NCBI GenBank assembly: GCA_013390605.1
Contig: JACAUB010000001.1
Coordinates: 4,998,754-5,062,753 of the forward strand
Direction: 5' to 3'
Length of the DNA: 64,000 nucleotides
Origin: Bacteroidota bacterium
Lineage (GTDB): Bacteria > Bacteroidota > Bacteroidia > Bacteroidales > Cfx3-03
This document shows positions 17,456-26,843 of this stretch, in pieces (within the stretch, counting starts at the first letter, position 1; every line of letters starts with the position of its first letter). A program made the position numbers and the translations under genes. The notes under the pieces are model-generated. The model saw only the letters and a program-made list of their open reading frames with translations, did not search any database and was not told the DNA's origin.

Positions 17456-18283
17456 TTAATACCTGAGACCTTCAAAGAGTGGGTGGTTTTGATTTATGTT
17501 CTCCGTAATTTGTTTTCTTAAAATAGCGATGTAATCTTTCTCCTTAATCTTCTTTCCTTTTGCTTTTTTCGGAAAGTTTAGTTCGGTAGTTAGTTTCTTA
17601 AGGTTAATTCTATCAGCTGTAATGACCAATGCCCCATCATTAATATCAACTTCAAGCATCAGTCCGGGCAGTCCAAAATATCTTTCAGGGCCCCCGCCAA
17701 TGGGGATATCCAAAGCATACCATGCAACTACTTTTTGCTTTTTAAGGGTGTCGTCGTAAAAAGCATTCATGCAAATATGGCCTGCAATCTCTTTCATTTC
17801 GTTCATTATGATCCATTTAGGAGCCCTCAGCGAATCTTCGATGATGTATGTTTTACCCAAAACTTCTATGATGTCATGAAGTGTCTGTTTACTGAAATCA
17901 CGGGTAATTGTATAATCAGTCTTTTGGTAACCATATACTCTGTCATTTTCTTCCGTATCCTCATACTTGGTTTGGGTGGCATTGAGATAGAGTATTGAAT
18001 AATTCTTAGATTCATTCCCCATCCCGTACACATGAGTATAAGAATAAGTAAATACCTCAATTGATTGCTTGCTTAAATAATCCAATACCGCCATTTTCTT
18101 TGCGATATTTTCTGTTTTAACATAATGGATAGTCCCCTCCAGTTTTTGCGCATAACTTAAGGTGGAAAAAAGGATAAGAACAGCCAATATGAAAGTTTTT
18201 ATAAGTTTTGAAAGCTGAACATTGATACTCAATGTATTTGATGAAAATTGAAACATATCATTAATTTTATTTTGACTACACAT
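17456..18283 (-). CDS. GLPGLI family protein
   Basis: Carries the family-defining motif as 'YFGLPGLMLEVD' near residue 205-216. A signal peptide ends at 'LSYAQ' around residue 45; the 20-odd residues before its hydrophobic core suggest that a start at Met10 or later is possible. These ~275-aa periplasmic proteins are nearly confined to Bacteroidota and are usually found next to a carboxypeptidase-regulatory-domain outer membrane protein, as here (18 bases downstream of it). Function is unknown; an accessory role to the barrel partner is inferred from pairing only. Confidence 0.92.
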   Translation of the reverse strand: MCSQNKINDMFQFSSNTLSINVQLSKLIKTFILAVLILFSTLSYAQKLEGTIHYVKTENIAKKMAVLDYLSKQSIEVFTYSYTHVYGMGNESKNYSILYLNATQTKYEDTEENDRVYGYQKTDYTITRDFSKQTLHDIIEVLGKTYIIEDSLRAPKWIIMNEMKEIAGHICMNAFYDDTLKKQKVVAWYALDIPIGGGPERYFGLPGLMLEVDINDGALVITADRINLKKLTTELNFPKKAKGKKIKEKDYIAILRKQITENINQNHPLFEGLRY

Positions 18284-18301
18284 ATTTTTTTAACTCCCCG
18301 A

Positions 18302-21097
18302 TTAGTATCTCTTAAGGTCAAATCCTTTGATGTTATAACTAAAGCTAAGTAAGAAGTAGCGGGCCAGCGTATTGGCAGTTGAACTGGAGATATAATTTTC
18401 AGTAACAAATTGTGAAATATTCTGGTTCTTATCAAAAATATCGAAAGCAGAAAGCCTCAACTCAATCCGGTTAGCTTTACCTACGATTTGACGAATGGAA
18501 GCATTCAGCAAGGGTATATTATGATTGAATCCAAAACTTGCATTTTTATAAACTGAATAACTAAAGTTGCAATCAAAATATGTTTTAGTTGCAATTCCCC
18601 ATTTTACTGTACTATTTGAACTGTAACTTCTGATTTTCTGGTTCCGATCATTTTGTAGGGAGTACCTCATATCATTAGAATTTATATTTCCACTCAAACC
18701 AAATAATAATTTTTGAGAAAGGGTTAAGTTAAATTTTGTTTCTAGGGAGGTACTTGTGTTTTTGGCAACGTTCTCAATATCGTTAATCAAAGTAGGGGTT
18801 ATACCAAAACCCAGACTCCCATTCATACTCATTGTGAACTTATTCTTTATGAATGGGAAACTATAATCTGCATTAATGCTGGTACTATTAGAAAACCCAT
18901 TCATGTTTTCAGGCCTTGTAACTGTTTGCATTCCAACTTTATCAATCATCCTGATTGTCTGACTATATGAAATTGAGTTTGACGTTTCACTATAGTTAAC
19001 AGAAACGGAAAAACCAGCCATGGCTACCTGACTGTAATATTTGTAACCGAGATTATAATTTTGATAATGGGAAGGTTGAAGATCAGGATTTCCTTCAATA
19101 AGGAAAGCAGGATTGTTTACGTTACCTATGGGCATTAACTGATCCATCGTTGGTAGATTGATATCCCGATTGTAATAAGCACTTATAGAAGCAGATTTGG
19201 TTACCTGATAACTTAAATTGATATTCCACGGCAGGTTTGAATAGATTTTATTCATCGGATCTTTCAGATCTGGCGTATCATTTCGCAGTGAGTAGTTCCC
19301 TTTGAGTTGTACCTGTTGAGCAGCAACATTTAGTGATGCATTGAATCCGTTATCAGAATAATATAAGGAGGTCCCAATGCGATTTAATAAAGCATCATTT
19401 GCATAATAAGCGGTTAAGCTATCGACTCTGAAATTCTGCATTGCTGTGTTTTGCGTCAGTTTATCCTGAATAGTTTTGGTTACATTAAAATTGTAGAAGG
19501 TATATGTATATAATTCTTTTGATAAGGGTTCGGACAGCATCAAGCCTGTCCTGAACTGGGTAGTCGTATTATTATTATGGGTATTTAGCTCCCGGATCTG
19601 TTCAGTAAAAGTATTTGCTTCAAAAAACCTGTTGACTGAAAAGGGATTATCCAATTCATCTGATTTGACAGAATTAAAACCACCACTCCAGCTTAAATTT
19701 GCTCCCTCCTTTTTTAGCCTATGACTGAAGATGGCTGCACTAGCGACACTCCATGAACTGAGTTTATTGTCATTAAGGGTAGTCAGTGTATTATTCTTGA
19801 TATCGTTTTCGGTTGAAAAAAGAGAGGTATTTGATCTATTACCCTTTGAAGTTGAAAAAAGGATTAAGTTTTTGATGGAAAGGGTATTGGTGGTGTCAAT
19901 TGTCTGTTCAATGCATAGTTGTATATTATGGTACCCTATGAATTTCTTATTAAAGGTGGTGTCAGAATTTTTAAGGGAGCCTGTTTGCAAAAAAGTTTCT
20001 TTGTTTGATGTTTGAATAAGTGTTCTAGTATTTTCATTGTAGGAATAGGAGGAGGTGATTTTGGTTTTTTTATTGTCAAAATTATAGTTAACTCCGCCAC
20101 CATAGCTTTTCGAAAGACCGTCTGCGTAAGGATTATTTCCAAATGGTGCCCTGCTTTCTAATACCATAAATCTTGAGCCAAAGCCAAACTCACCAATACT
20201 TGAAGAGATGTAATCTCCTTTAAAATAAGCATAATCATCCCAATTTGCGCCTGTTTGGTTGACGTTGTTTCCAAATCCTATAAAGGAGAGCATTTGTATT
20301 TTGTCAAATCGGTTATAATTGCCTTTGAGAGCCCACCTGTCCTGGTCTCCTGCTGCTACTGTCAACTTTCCAAAAGCACTATTCTTAAATTCTTCTTTCA
20401 GACTAAGATTCATGGCTTTGGTCTTACTTGGTCCCTCTTTAATGCCCGTAATTCTTGATAGGTCAGACTTCTCGTCAAAAAACTGTACTTTGGAAATTAT
20501 CTCTGCTCCAAGATTCTTTGTGGCAAATTTTGGGTCGTTCCCAAAGAATGTCTTACCCTCTACAAATAGACGTTTTACGTCTTTTCCTTGTGCTTTGATA
20601 TTTCCGTCAACATCAACATCTATTCCGGGAAGTCTTCTTAAAAGATCTTCAACGGTGGATCCGGGTGGCACTTTAAACGAGGCAGCATCATATTCTATGG
20701 TATCACCAAAGAATTTTAGCGGTGCTCTGGCGGCTTTGATGACCACTTCCCTCAACACTTTGGATATTATTTTAAGTTGAATTTTGCCTAAATCTGTTAG
20801 ATCGGTAGGAGAAACAGGTAGAATTTTTTGATAAGGGATATAACTCATGTGCTGAATTTTCAGCAGATACCCACTATTTTTTACATTTCGGAATTCGAAA
20901 TTTCCTTTTTCATCAGTTTGCGTGAAACTGATAAGGGCCGATTCTTTGGTTGAAAGGAGCATCACCATCGTCGAAGGAACGGTGATTCCTGCTGAGTCGC
21001 ATATAACTCCTTTTATCGTTGTGCGAGCCGATGTCTGTCCGAAAAGATTGGCAGAACTCAATAATAGTAGAACTAGAATACAATGTAGTTTTCTCAT
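18302..21097 (-). CDS. outer-membrane beta-barrel protein, TonB-receptor-like (931 aa)
   Basis: Signal peptide to about residue 21 (ANLFGQ), carboxypeptidase regulatory-like beta-sandwich at about 26-110 (DEKGNFEFRNV, YLLKIQHMSYIPYQK), a plug-type domain at about 135-230 ('VEDLLRRLPGIDVDVDGNIKAQGKDVKRLFVEGKTFFG'), then an outer-membrane beta-barrel ending in a terminal aromatic-rich strand (FLLSFSYNIKGF). It is expected to move or bind a ligand at the cell surface with energy from TonB. No SusD partner is present; instead a GLPGLI gene follows, so it is not a polysaccharide-utilisation receptor of the standard kind. Confidence 0.9.
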   Translation of the reverse strand: MRKLHCILVLLLLSSANLFGQTSARTTIKGVICDSAGITVPSTMVMLLSTKESALISFTQTDEKGNFEFRNVKNSGYLLKIQHMSYIPYQKILPVSPTDLTDLGKIQLKIISKVLREVVIKAARAPLKFFGDTIEYDAASFKVPPGSTVEDLLRRLPGIDVDVDGNIKAQGKDVKRLFVEGKTFFGNDPKFATKNLGAEIISKVQFFDEKSDLSRITGIKEGPSKTKAMNLSLKEEFKNSAFGKLTVAAGDQDRWALKGNYNRFDKIQMLSFIGFGNNVNQTGANWDDYAYFKGDYISSSIGEFGFGSRFMVLESRAPFGNNPYADGLSKSYGGGVNYNFDNKKTKITSSYSYNENTRTLIQTSNKETFLQTGSLKNSDTTFNKKFIGYHNIQLCIEQTIDTTNTLSIKNLILFSTSKGNRSNTSLFSTENDIKNNTLTTLNDNKLSSWSVASAAIFSHRLKKEGANLSWSGGFNSVKSDELDNPFSVNRFFEANTFTEQIRELNTHNNNTTTQFRTGLMLSEPLSKELYTYTFYNFNVTKTIQDKLTQNTAMQNFRVDSLTAYYANDALLNRIGTSLYYSDNGFNASLNVAAQQVQLKGNYSLRNDTPDLKDPMNKIYSNLPWNINLSYQVTKSASISAYYNRDINLPTMDQLMPIGNVNNPAFLIEGNPDLQPSHYQNYNLGYKYYSQVAMAGFSVSVNYSETSNSISYSQTIRMIDKVGMQTVTRPENMNGFSNSTSINADYSFPFIKNKFTMSMNGSLGFGITPTLINDIENVAKNTSTSLETKFNLTLSQKLLFGLSGNINSNDMRYSLQNDRNQKIRSYSSNSTVKWGIATKTYFDCNFSYSVYKNASFGFNHNIPLLNASIRQIVGKANRIELRLSAFDIFDKNQNISQFVTENYISSSTANTLARYFLLSFSYNIKGFDLKRY

Positions 21098-21699
21098 AAT
21101 AAATGGGGTAGGAAGTGGATTCTATTTAGTGTCTATACTACTACCCGTTTTTTAGACTGAAATTAGTTTTTATAATAAGAGTCTCAAATTTAAAAGATAT
21201 TTTGATGATATACAAATGTTCATACAAATATGTGAATCTAACTTTCACTTTTATCTTCACGTCTGATTTATCCATTATTTGAACTTTTGTTTAAAGAAAA
21301 ATCCTTTCTTATGTTTGTAAACATAATTCAAAGACGCATTAATGTAATAAATAATTTCTTTTCGAAAAAAGATACGGATTTGGCAGTGAAATAGTTTCTG
21401 TAATTATTCACTCTTTAAAGAAAGAAATTATGCTTATTCTTCAAGACGTAACTTATACACATCATCAGTTCAGATCTGATAGTAAAAAAGCCTCTTTACA
21501 ATGGAGTAAATAGGGACTTCCTCCTTCTCTTGCCATTCTTACCACATAAAATTGAAAATGGTTTCATTTTTTGATATAAAGATTTTAAATCATAAATAAA
21601 TGATCCTATTTTAATTATGAAGTATAATACTGTATAATTCATATTAATGGCATGATTTTACGAATTATAAGTGTAAAATGTTAAATTTTAAAATATAAA
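21098..21699. other. 602-bp gene-free spacer
   Basis: AT-rich and upstream of the outer-membrane barrel gene. A short segment reading AAGAGTCTCAAATTTAAAAG near 21176 recurs in shortened form (AAGAGTCTCAAATC) near 25437; otherwise I see no gene, hairpin terminator or shared repeat. Confidence 0.45.
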
Positions 21700-23217
21700 T
21701 TATTGTATAACAGATGATTTCTGTTTTTCAGTGTCAGGTTTTGGAACATCGTTTTTTAAAAAGAACTCATAATTGATCATGCCCATTATGGTTGTTGATT
21801 TCCATGTATCTGATTGCTTTCTTTTTTGAAATCTTTGAATTCTTTTTAGCAGATACTGGTAATCTTCACCGTTACGATCACCAAAGGCATCTTTATTTTT
21901 CCAGAGTATAGGTAATGTTTTATCCGACAGCTCGTGAAGAAGAAATTTAGTATCCAGATTTTTACGGTTGTAGTTTAAATTATACGATGCGATACATATA
22001 TCCCAATTGAACAGCGCAACAAATAATAGAACGCAATAGGCTGTTATCGATATAGTTCGCAGATAATAAGCAATAGATTTACGCTCTTTTACTTTGATAA
22101 TTAAGAAAACCAGAGCGAGGATAGTCGCAATCAAAAAAAAGAATACTCCCAATCGTTTGTAGGCTAGTCCGTATAATTGAACATAGTATAGATTGCGGAC
22201 AAGAACAGATACTACCATTATCATATTTTGTCCAATCCATACATATGCCAATATTTTAACCCATCTGTTGTGTTTGTAAAAATTGATGTTTCCATAAAAG
22301 AAATAGAGTACGATCCCTATTGCAATAAAAACACTGAAAATTAAAATATAGGTCCCCGTATGTACAAACTGTCGTAATTCAGCGACACCAGAAGGTTTAA
22401 AATTAAACCATACATGAGTAATATCCAGTATGTTAACGATCAGTAATAAAATATTCACCATTAAAAATGAGATGATAGCCATTCTGTAATAGTTTTTCAT
22501 GCCGGTTAATGAAGAGTTTCCCCAATAGCTGTTCCATGATTTACGTTGAATATCGTCCGTTAATTTTTTTTCAACCATTTCTATTAACTGGTTTTTAAAC
22601 CTCAAGAGTAATGAAGCTCCGATGCCAAATCCAAAGAGTAGGAAAAAAAATTTAGGGAGAGATAGTAAATCGATAAATGATTTTAGGTACTTATAGGTCC
22701 AATCAAAGAACTGAAAGGTTAACTTGTTGAACGATTCATTAGCGTTGTAGTATAGAATTAGGAAAACTGAACTGATGATAATTGGAAGGGTAATTACGAT
22801 AATCCAATGATGATACTTTTTGTATCCTGGTATAATAGTTAATTTATTGGAAATAAGTTTGAAGGCTTTGAATAAGCAGATGAAATAGTTCAATATTCCG
22901 GCAATCCCAAGAAAGAAAAGTTGGGTAAGAAAAGGAAATTGTGATTTTCCAATGAGCAAAATGAAACTAATGATATAAATAGCGTGCGTGAAAATAGAGT
23001 TATGCCAGAATATTCCTATTGCACACAACAGGTTAGCAGAAAGCATTAGTTGTACTGATCGTTGTACGATAGCAAACGGATTAAACCAAAAGATAATAGC
23101 TCCTGATGCAATGGATAAGAGAAGTATATTCAATCCCCAGAACTGATCCCAGAACAGAATATAAAAGAGTGTTGTAAAGAGCAGTAATCCTACTAATTCT
23201 TTGTTTATTGTTTTCAT
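21700..23217 (-). CDS. DUF4173/DUF4153-type polytopic membrane protein
   Basis: About 505 residues with many membrane helices spread over the first 400 residues, then a soluble C-terminus with the family pattern 'NWDICIASYNLNYNRKNLDTKFLLHELSDKTLPIL' (DUF4173: asymmetric Y/N-rich segment before a short LxxLSxDxxPxL motif). I place the start at MKTINKELVG, 11 codons inside the longest frame, because family members begin this way. Role unknown. It is the third gene in a unit with a membrane protein and a small winged-helix regulator. Confidence 0.85.
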   Translation of the reverse strand: MKTINKELVGLLLFTTLFYILFWDQFWGLNILLLSIASGAIIFWFNPFAIVQRSVQLMLSANLLCAIGIFWHNSIFTHAIYIISFILLIGKSQFPFLTQLFFLGIAGILNYFICLFKAFKLISNKLTIIPGYKKYHHWIIVITLPIIISSVFLILYYNANESFNKLTFQFFDWTYKYLKSFIDLLSLPKFFFLLFGFGIGASLLLRFKNQLIEMVEKKLTDDIQRKSWNSYWGNSSLTGMKNYYRMAIISFLMVNILLLIVNILDITHVWFNFKPSGVAELRQFVHTGTYILIFSVFIAIGIVLYFFYGNINFYKHNRWVKILAYVWIGQNMIMVVSVLVRNLYYVQLYGLAYKRLGVFFFLIATILALVFLIIKVKERKSIAYYLRTISITAYCVLLFVALFNWDICIASYNLNYNRKNLDTKFLLHELSDKTLPILWKNKDAFGDRNGEDYQYLLKRIQRFQKRKQSDTWKSTTIMGMINYEFFLKNDVPKPDTEKQKSSVIQ

Positions 23218-23274
23218 GATTGTTAAAATTAAAAGTACTTTGAAATACAAAGTACATGATTAAAAAAATATAGG

Positions 23275-23571
23275 TTATAGATTCTTTATTATTTTCTCGA
23301 GTACCTGTATGTGTTCCTGGAAGGCTTTTCTTCCACTGCGGGTGATAATGTAACTGGTGTTGGGTTTACGTCCGATAAATTGTTTGTTTACAAAGACATA
23401 GCCAGCCTCTTCTAAGGCGTGGATATGGCTGGCAAGGTTGCCATCGGTAACATCCAGCAACTCCTTTAAGCGTGTAAAGTCAAGAGAGTCGTTCACAAAA
23501 AGTGCCGACATTATTCCCAGACGAATTTTACTTTCAAAAGCTTTATTAAAACCGGCTGTTATATTTTTCAC
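23275..23571 (-). CDS. winged-helix transcriptional regulator (HTH_34/MarR-like, 98 aa)
   Basis: A compact winged helix: 'SKIRLGIMSALFVNDSLDFTRLKELLDVTDGNLASHIHALEEAGYV' contains the recognition helix, and 'GRKPNTSYIITRSGRKAFQEHI' the wing. Such ~100-aa proteins accompany membrane-protein genes in Bacteroidota, often as local repressors. Its start codon overlaps the stop of the upstream gene by four bases (ATGA), showing translational coupling. Confidence 0.9.
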   Translation of the reverse strand: MKNITAGFNKAFESKIRLGIMSALFVNDSLDFTRLKELLDVTDGNLASHIHALEEAGYVFVNKQFIGRKPNTSYIITRSGRKAFQEHIQVLEKIIKNL

Positions 23572-24194
23572 TTTTCGTAGTTGTAATACATGAATAATCC
23601 GTATAATATATGGAAAACCCCAAAGCCAAGAGCCCAGAATAAAAGTCCGTAACCAATAAAGAAACAGCTGGTTAATCCTAAAATAACCTCCATATAACCA
23701 AGATAACGGGTGTCGACAATGGTATATTTACAGGCATTGATCAATGATAGTCCGTAAAAGATAAGCATGGCCGGAGCAATCAGGCCGATAATTCCATGCC
23801 ATATCAATGCAACACAAAAGATTCCTCCTGTCAGTAAAGGAATAGCAAGGTTAACCAACATACGGATAGCTGTTTGATCGAGTACCGATTGTCCTGTTTT
23901 CTTAGACTTACGTGTGGATAGCCATATGCCAAAACCAACAGATAACGATAATACCAGAAAGGCATCCACACAAAAAAACAATAGAACATCTATTTTCAGT
24001 TCTGGCTGAAGATGATCATATATAAAATGTGGACCAAAACTATTAGCACAATAAAAATAAGCCGCCGCTGCACCTGCAAGGGCGAAGATGCCAGCAAAAA
24101 CACCAGTTAAACCACTTAGTGAAATAAACTTTGATGAACGTTCCATCATGGAACGAATATCAGAAATGGCTTCAATTGCTTTATTATTTTCCAT
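23568..24194 (-). CDS. integral membrane protein (about 208 aa), unknown
   Basis: Begins with a short cytoplasmic helix (MENNKAIEAISDIRSMMERSSKF) followed by about six hydrophobic segments ('LSGLTGVFAGIFALAGAAAAYFY', then four or five more). I prefer this ATG over one seven codons earlier because relatives start with this acidic 'IRSMMERSS' helix. It is first in the operon with the winged-helix regulator and DUF4173 protein, an arrangement that recurs in Bacteroidota. Biochemical role unknown. Confidence 0.8.
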   Translation of the reverse strand: MENNKAIEAISDIRSMMERSSKFISLSGLTGVFAGIFALAGAAAAYFYCANSFGPHFIYDHLQPELKIDVLLFFCVDAFLVLSLSVGFGIWLSTRKSKKTGQSVLDQTAIRMLVNLAIPLLTGGIFCVALIWHGIIGLIAPAMLIFYGLSLINACKYTIVDTRYLGYMEVILGLTSCFFIGYGLLFWALGFGVFHILYGLFMYYNYEK

Positions 24195-24556
24195 GGAAAG
24201 AACTTTGTGATGCAAAGCTAATATATTTTTTAATTGAAGTCAATAGAAAAAAATATTGTGAATCTGTTTACTGAAAATAAATGGGTGCAGGTGTGCTATG
24301 CAAAAGTAGTGTCAGGATAAACACACTCTAAAACTATATTAATAGAGCTGGTGTTTCAAATCTTCAAATTAAAAGCATTGTTTGTTGTCTAAAAAAGAGG
24401 ATCTGTCTTATCATTTTAGATGCCGACATCATTCCAACTTTTTGGGGTAGTTGCAAATTTCTATAATAAAAAATACTACCTTGCTTTATATAGGTATGGA
24501 AAGTGTATAATCCACATTAAAATTATGTAATGTGGATTATATAAATTAGAAAATAT
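24195..24556. other. 362-bp spacer
   Basis: Holds the promoter side of the three-gene operon and the hairpin listed at 24506-24541; nothing else recognised. Confidence 0.4.
24506..24541 (-). terminator. 13-bp perfect hairpin downstream of lipoprotein gene
   Basis: TATAATCCACATT (24506-24518) and its exact reverse complement (24529-24541) enclose a 10-nt loop, beginning 15 bases after the lipoprotein stop codon. There is no strong U tract, so it may act as an RNA end-stabiliser or weak terminator. Confidence 0.55.
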
Positions 24557-25216
24557 TTAAGGGCGTACAAAGTTGAGTCTCATATACACAACATTGCCAT
24601 TAGGCTGAGTAATTGGCCTTTGGTAAGAAAAAATCTTATCTGTAAGGGTTATTACAGTATTCTTTTCGCCTTGCGTGAAAATATTCCCATCCAGACTCCA
24701 CTCACCATTGGTAATTCGATCTCCCTTTGGATTGAAAAATTCAAAAGTACCGTTGGTATAATAATAACCTTTATTAGTTAATTGGCTAGGATCTAATTTC
24801 ACAGTATCAAGAACCTTATTATTAAGATCATAATCCTCTATACTTTTTAGAAACCAAGGACGAGTTTTTTTACTCGAACCTTTTGTTAAGACTAAAAAAT
24901 CATTCGACACGAACTCAACATGAATATTGTTGTTTGCCTTAATATTCTTAAATTCAAATGTGTTGGAAACAGGAACAGAATCTGCATTTACCTTGATAGA
25001 TAAAATACTATAATTGGTATTAGGTTTGATTTTATATATTATAGATTTGCCAGGCTCAAAGGTAGTAGATCCTGCAGGTTCAATAACCCCCCCCTTACCT
25101 GTTGAAGAAGTAATGGTATATACTACAGCATTTCCAATTGGATCATCTGTTGGCTTTTTGCACCCTGTATTTGCGATTAGGACAACAAGAAAAAAGAAAG
25201 TAACTAGCTTTTTCAT
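24557..25216 (-). CDS. lipoprotein with InlB B-repeat-like domain (219 aa)
   Basis: A lipobox 'IANTGC' places the lipidated Cys at residue 19. Residues about 33-105 ('YTITSSTGKGGVIEPAGSTTFEPGKSIIYKIKPNTNYSILSIKVNADSV...FEFKNIKANNNIHVEF') are a bacterial-repeat/B-repeat-like beta module, normally a spacer or adhesion module in surface proteins. The C-terminal half ('GEWSLDGNIFTQ') resembles a lipocalin-type 'W-x-L-x-G-N' segment. Probably displayed on the outer membrane; ligand unknown. Monocistronic. Confidence 0.8.
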   Translation of the reverse strand: MKKLVTFFFLVVLIANTGCKKPTDDPIGNAVVYTITSSTGKGGVIEPAGSTTFEPGKSIIYKIKPNTNYSILSIKVNADSVPVSNTFEFKNIKANNNIHVEFVSNDFLVLTKGSSKKTRPWFLKSIEDYDLNNKVLDTVKLDPSQLTNKGYYYTNGTFEFFNPKGDRITNGEWSLDGNIFTQGEKNTVITLTDKIFSYQRPITQPNGNVVYMRLNFVRP

Positions 25217-25510
25217 AACCTTATGATACGATTTTTAAAATCCCAACTTTTTGAATGAGTTTAAATTAATTTTTTTAAAAGTTAATTTAAAATCCTGTCA
25301 AAGGTAATATGTTAATATTTCAATAGCAAGAAAAACATACTTATTGTATGCCCCCTCTCTTGTTCTCAGGAAGAAACACCCCTTTGGGTGGATAAACAAC
25401 AATATTGTGAAAAATAAAAATCGTTTTTTTTAGTAAAAGAGTCTCAAATCTGTTTAGGTTCATCAATGGAGATGCAAACATCTTTTGATCATTCAGTCAT
25501 TAGGTATGTA

Positions 25511-26467
25511 TTACAGGTTACTTTTTCTATCAGTCTTTAGTGCCTTTTTTAAGTCTTCAATTAATAAAGTGGTCCGCAAATCAACACCCTTTTTCGTTAG
25601 GTGATATGGTGTATTATACGTTAAACTATCAGGAATAATATATCTTTCCGGATTGGATAGTAAATAAAACCCGTATTTCTTTAACTCTTGTTCAATCTCT
25701 TTTATTTGAATTTTTGAATTGGCAAAGGACAGGTCTTGATAACCTGGAAAAGTTATAAATAGCCTTGCTTTTTTCTGATTGACAATATTTCTAAATTCTT
25801 TTAATGACAGGATTATATCCTCATTTAGAGTTCCTTTGATTTTTCTCATAGGCTTTACTTTTTTCCTGGGTAATTTCCAATGAATATAAGCATCTCCAAA
25901 CGAGTTAAATGATTTTCTATCATAAATACCAATTTCTGTGTCAATTTTGGATGTATCTTTTAACCCGTCAATTTTTGACATCAAATATGTAGAAATATGG
26001 GGAATAAGTGAAAAATACTGTTTAAGGCCTAATAATTTAATTGAATTGGGCGATACATCCACAATAGTTGATAGTAACTCAATTACACCGTTACCCGCAT
26101 CCCCATAAAATTGTTGATACTCAGGCGAAACTATTATTATATCATTTTCCTTAATATAATTTTCTGCATTCGATAACATATATTTTAAACCAATTCCTCC
26201 GTGAATGCCGGTATTTATAGGATTAAGTGCTAATGAATCTTTGATTCTTCTTGAATCTAAGCCAAAACTCAAATTGGATCCTCCAATAAAAATTATTCTG
26301 GGACCAGGTGTATATTTTAAGAGTATATTTTTATCAATTTGTGCAAATAGTAAACTTTTTTGAACTGATTTAGATGGTGGAAGATAAAATAGAAGTATTA
26401 CTGTTAGAATTATTATTATTAAAGCCGGAACAATAATTAAAAGTAATTTAGAAAAGAGTTTTCTCAT
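25511..26467 (-). CDS. SGNH/GDSL-like membrane-anchored protein (318 aa)
   Basis: One N-terminal membrane helix (residues 7-29) and a periplasmic domain with 'FIGGSNLSFGLDSRRI' near residue 60 (block I, candidate Ser nucleophile in GGSN) and 'YNTPYHLTKKG' near 287 with a candidate catalytic His. Mid-domain 'ENDIIIVSPEYQQF' is typical of DltD/AlgX-like SGNH proteins. Such proteins usually act on acyl groups carried by cell-surface glycans with an MBOAT partner; a separate MBOAT/SGNH pair lies at 35-37.5 kb, but none is adjacent here. Confidence 0.7.
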   Translation of the reverse strand: MRKLFSKLLLIIVPALIIIILTVILLFYLPPSKSVQKSLLFAQIDKNILLKYTPGPRIIFIGGSNLSFGLDSRRIKDSLALNPINTGIHGGIGLKYMLSNAENYIKENDIIIVSPEYQQFYGDAGNGVIELLSTIVDVSPNSIKLLGLKQYFSLIPHISTYLMSKIDGLKDTSKIDTEIGIYDRKSFNSFGDAYIHWKLPRKKVKPMRKIKGTLNEDIILSLKEFRNIVNQKKARLFITFPGYQDLSFANSKIQIKEIEQELKKYGFYLLSNPERYIIPDSLTYNTPYHLTKKGVDLRTTLLIEDLKKALKTDRKSNL

Positions 26468-26561
26468 ATATCTAAACTGAAATAAATAAGTTGACGGTTT
26501 TGAAAAACATCTGAAAATATTATTGTAAGTATTTATCCGTAATGTATTTTATAATACTCCC

Positions 26562-26633
26562 ATTCTTTAGACCACTAATGCGTATTTTTAATATGAGCCT
26601 TAAAATTAATGATATTTTGATAAAGTGCAACTG
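26562..26633 (+). repeat. 72-bp direct repeat, copy 1, left of efflux locus
   Basis: Starts ATTCTTTAGACCACTAATG and ends with AAAATTAATGATATTTTG then GTGCAACTG. Copy 2 in the same orientation is at 32674-32745. The 376-bp spacer 26468-26843 around it has no gene. The first 18 bases recur inverted at 5747-5764. Confidence 0.85.
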
Positions 26634-26843
26634 CTATCTTGAAACTTGAATTATACTACCACCTGTTGCCTCTTCATTTAAACTCCTACCAGAGGCGAAA
26701 GTTTATACAACTTATAATCACATATCTAATTCTCGAGTATTATGAGCTTATACTCAACTGAAAATCGCAATATGCTGTTTTTTACCAAAGCATGGCAGAA
26801 ATGGATAGTTAGATGTTAATAAAAAATAGCAGATGCTCGATAA

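Noticed and set aside
20319..20780. 153-codon plus-strand frame inside the outer-membrane barrel gene
   Set aside because: It runs antisense to the plug domain, has no recognisable motif, and conserved residues are all on the minus strand.
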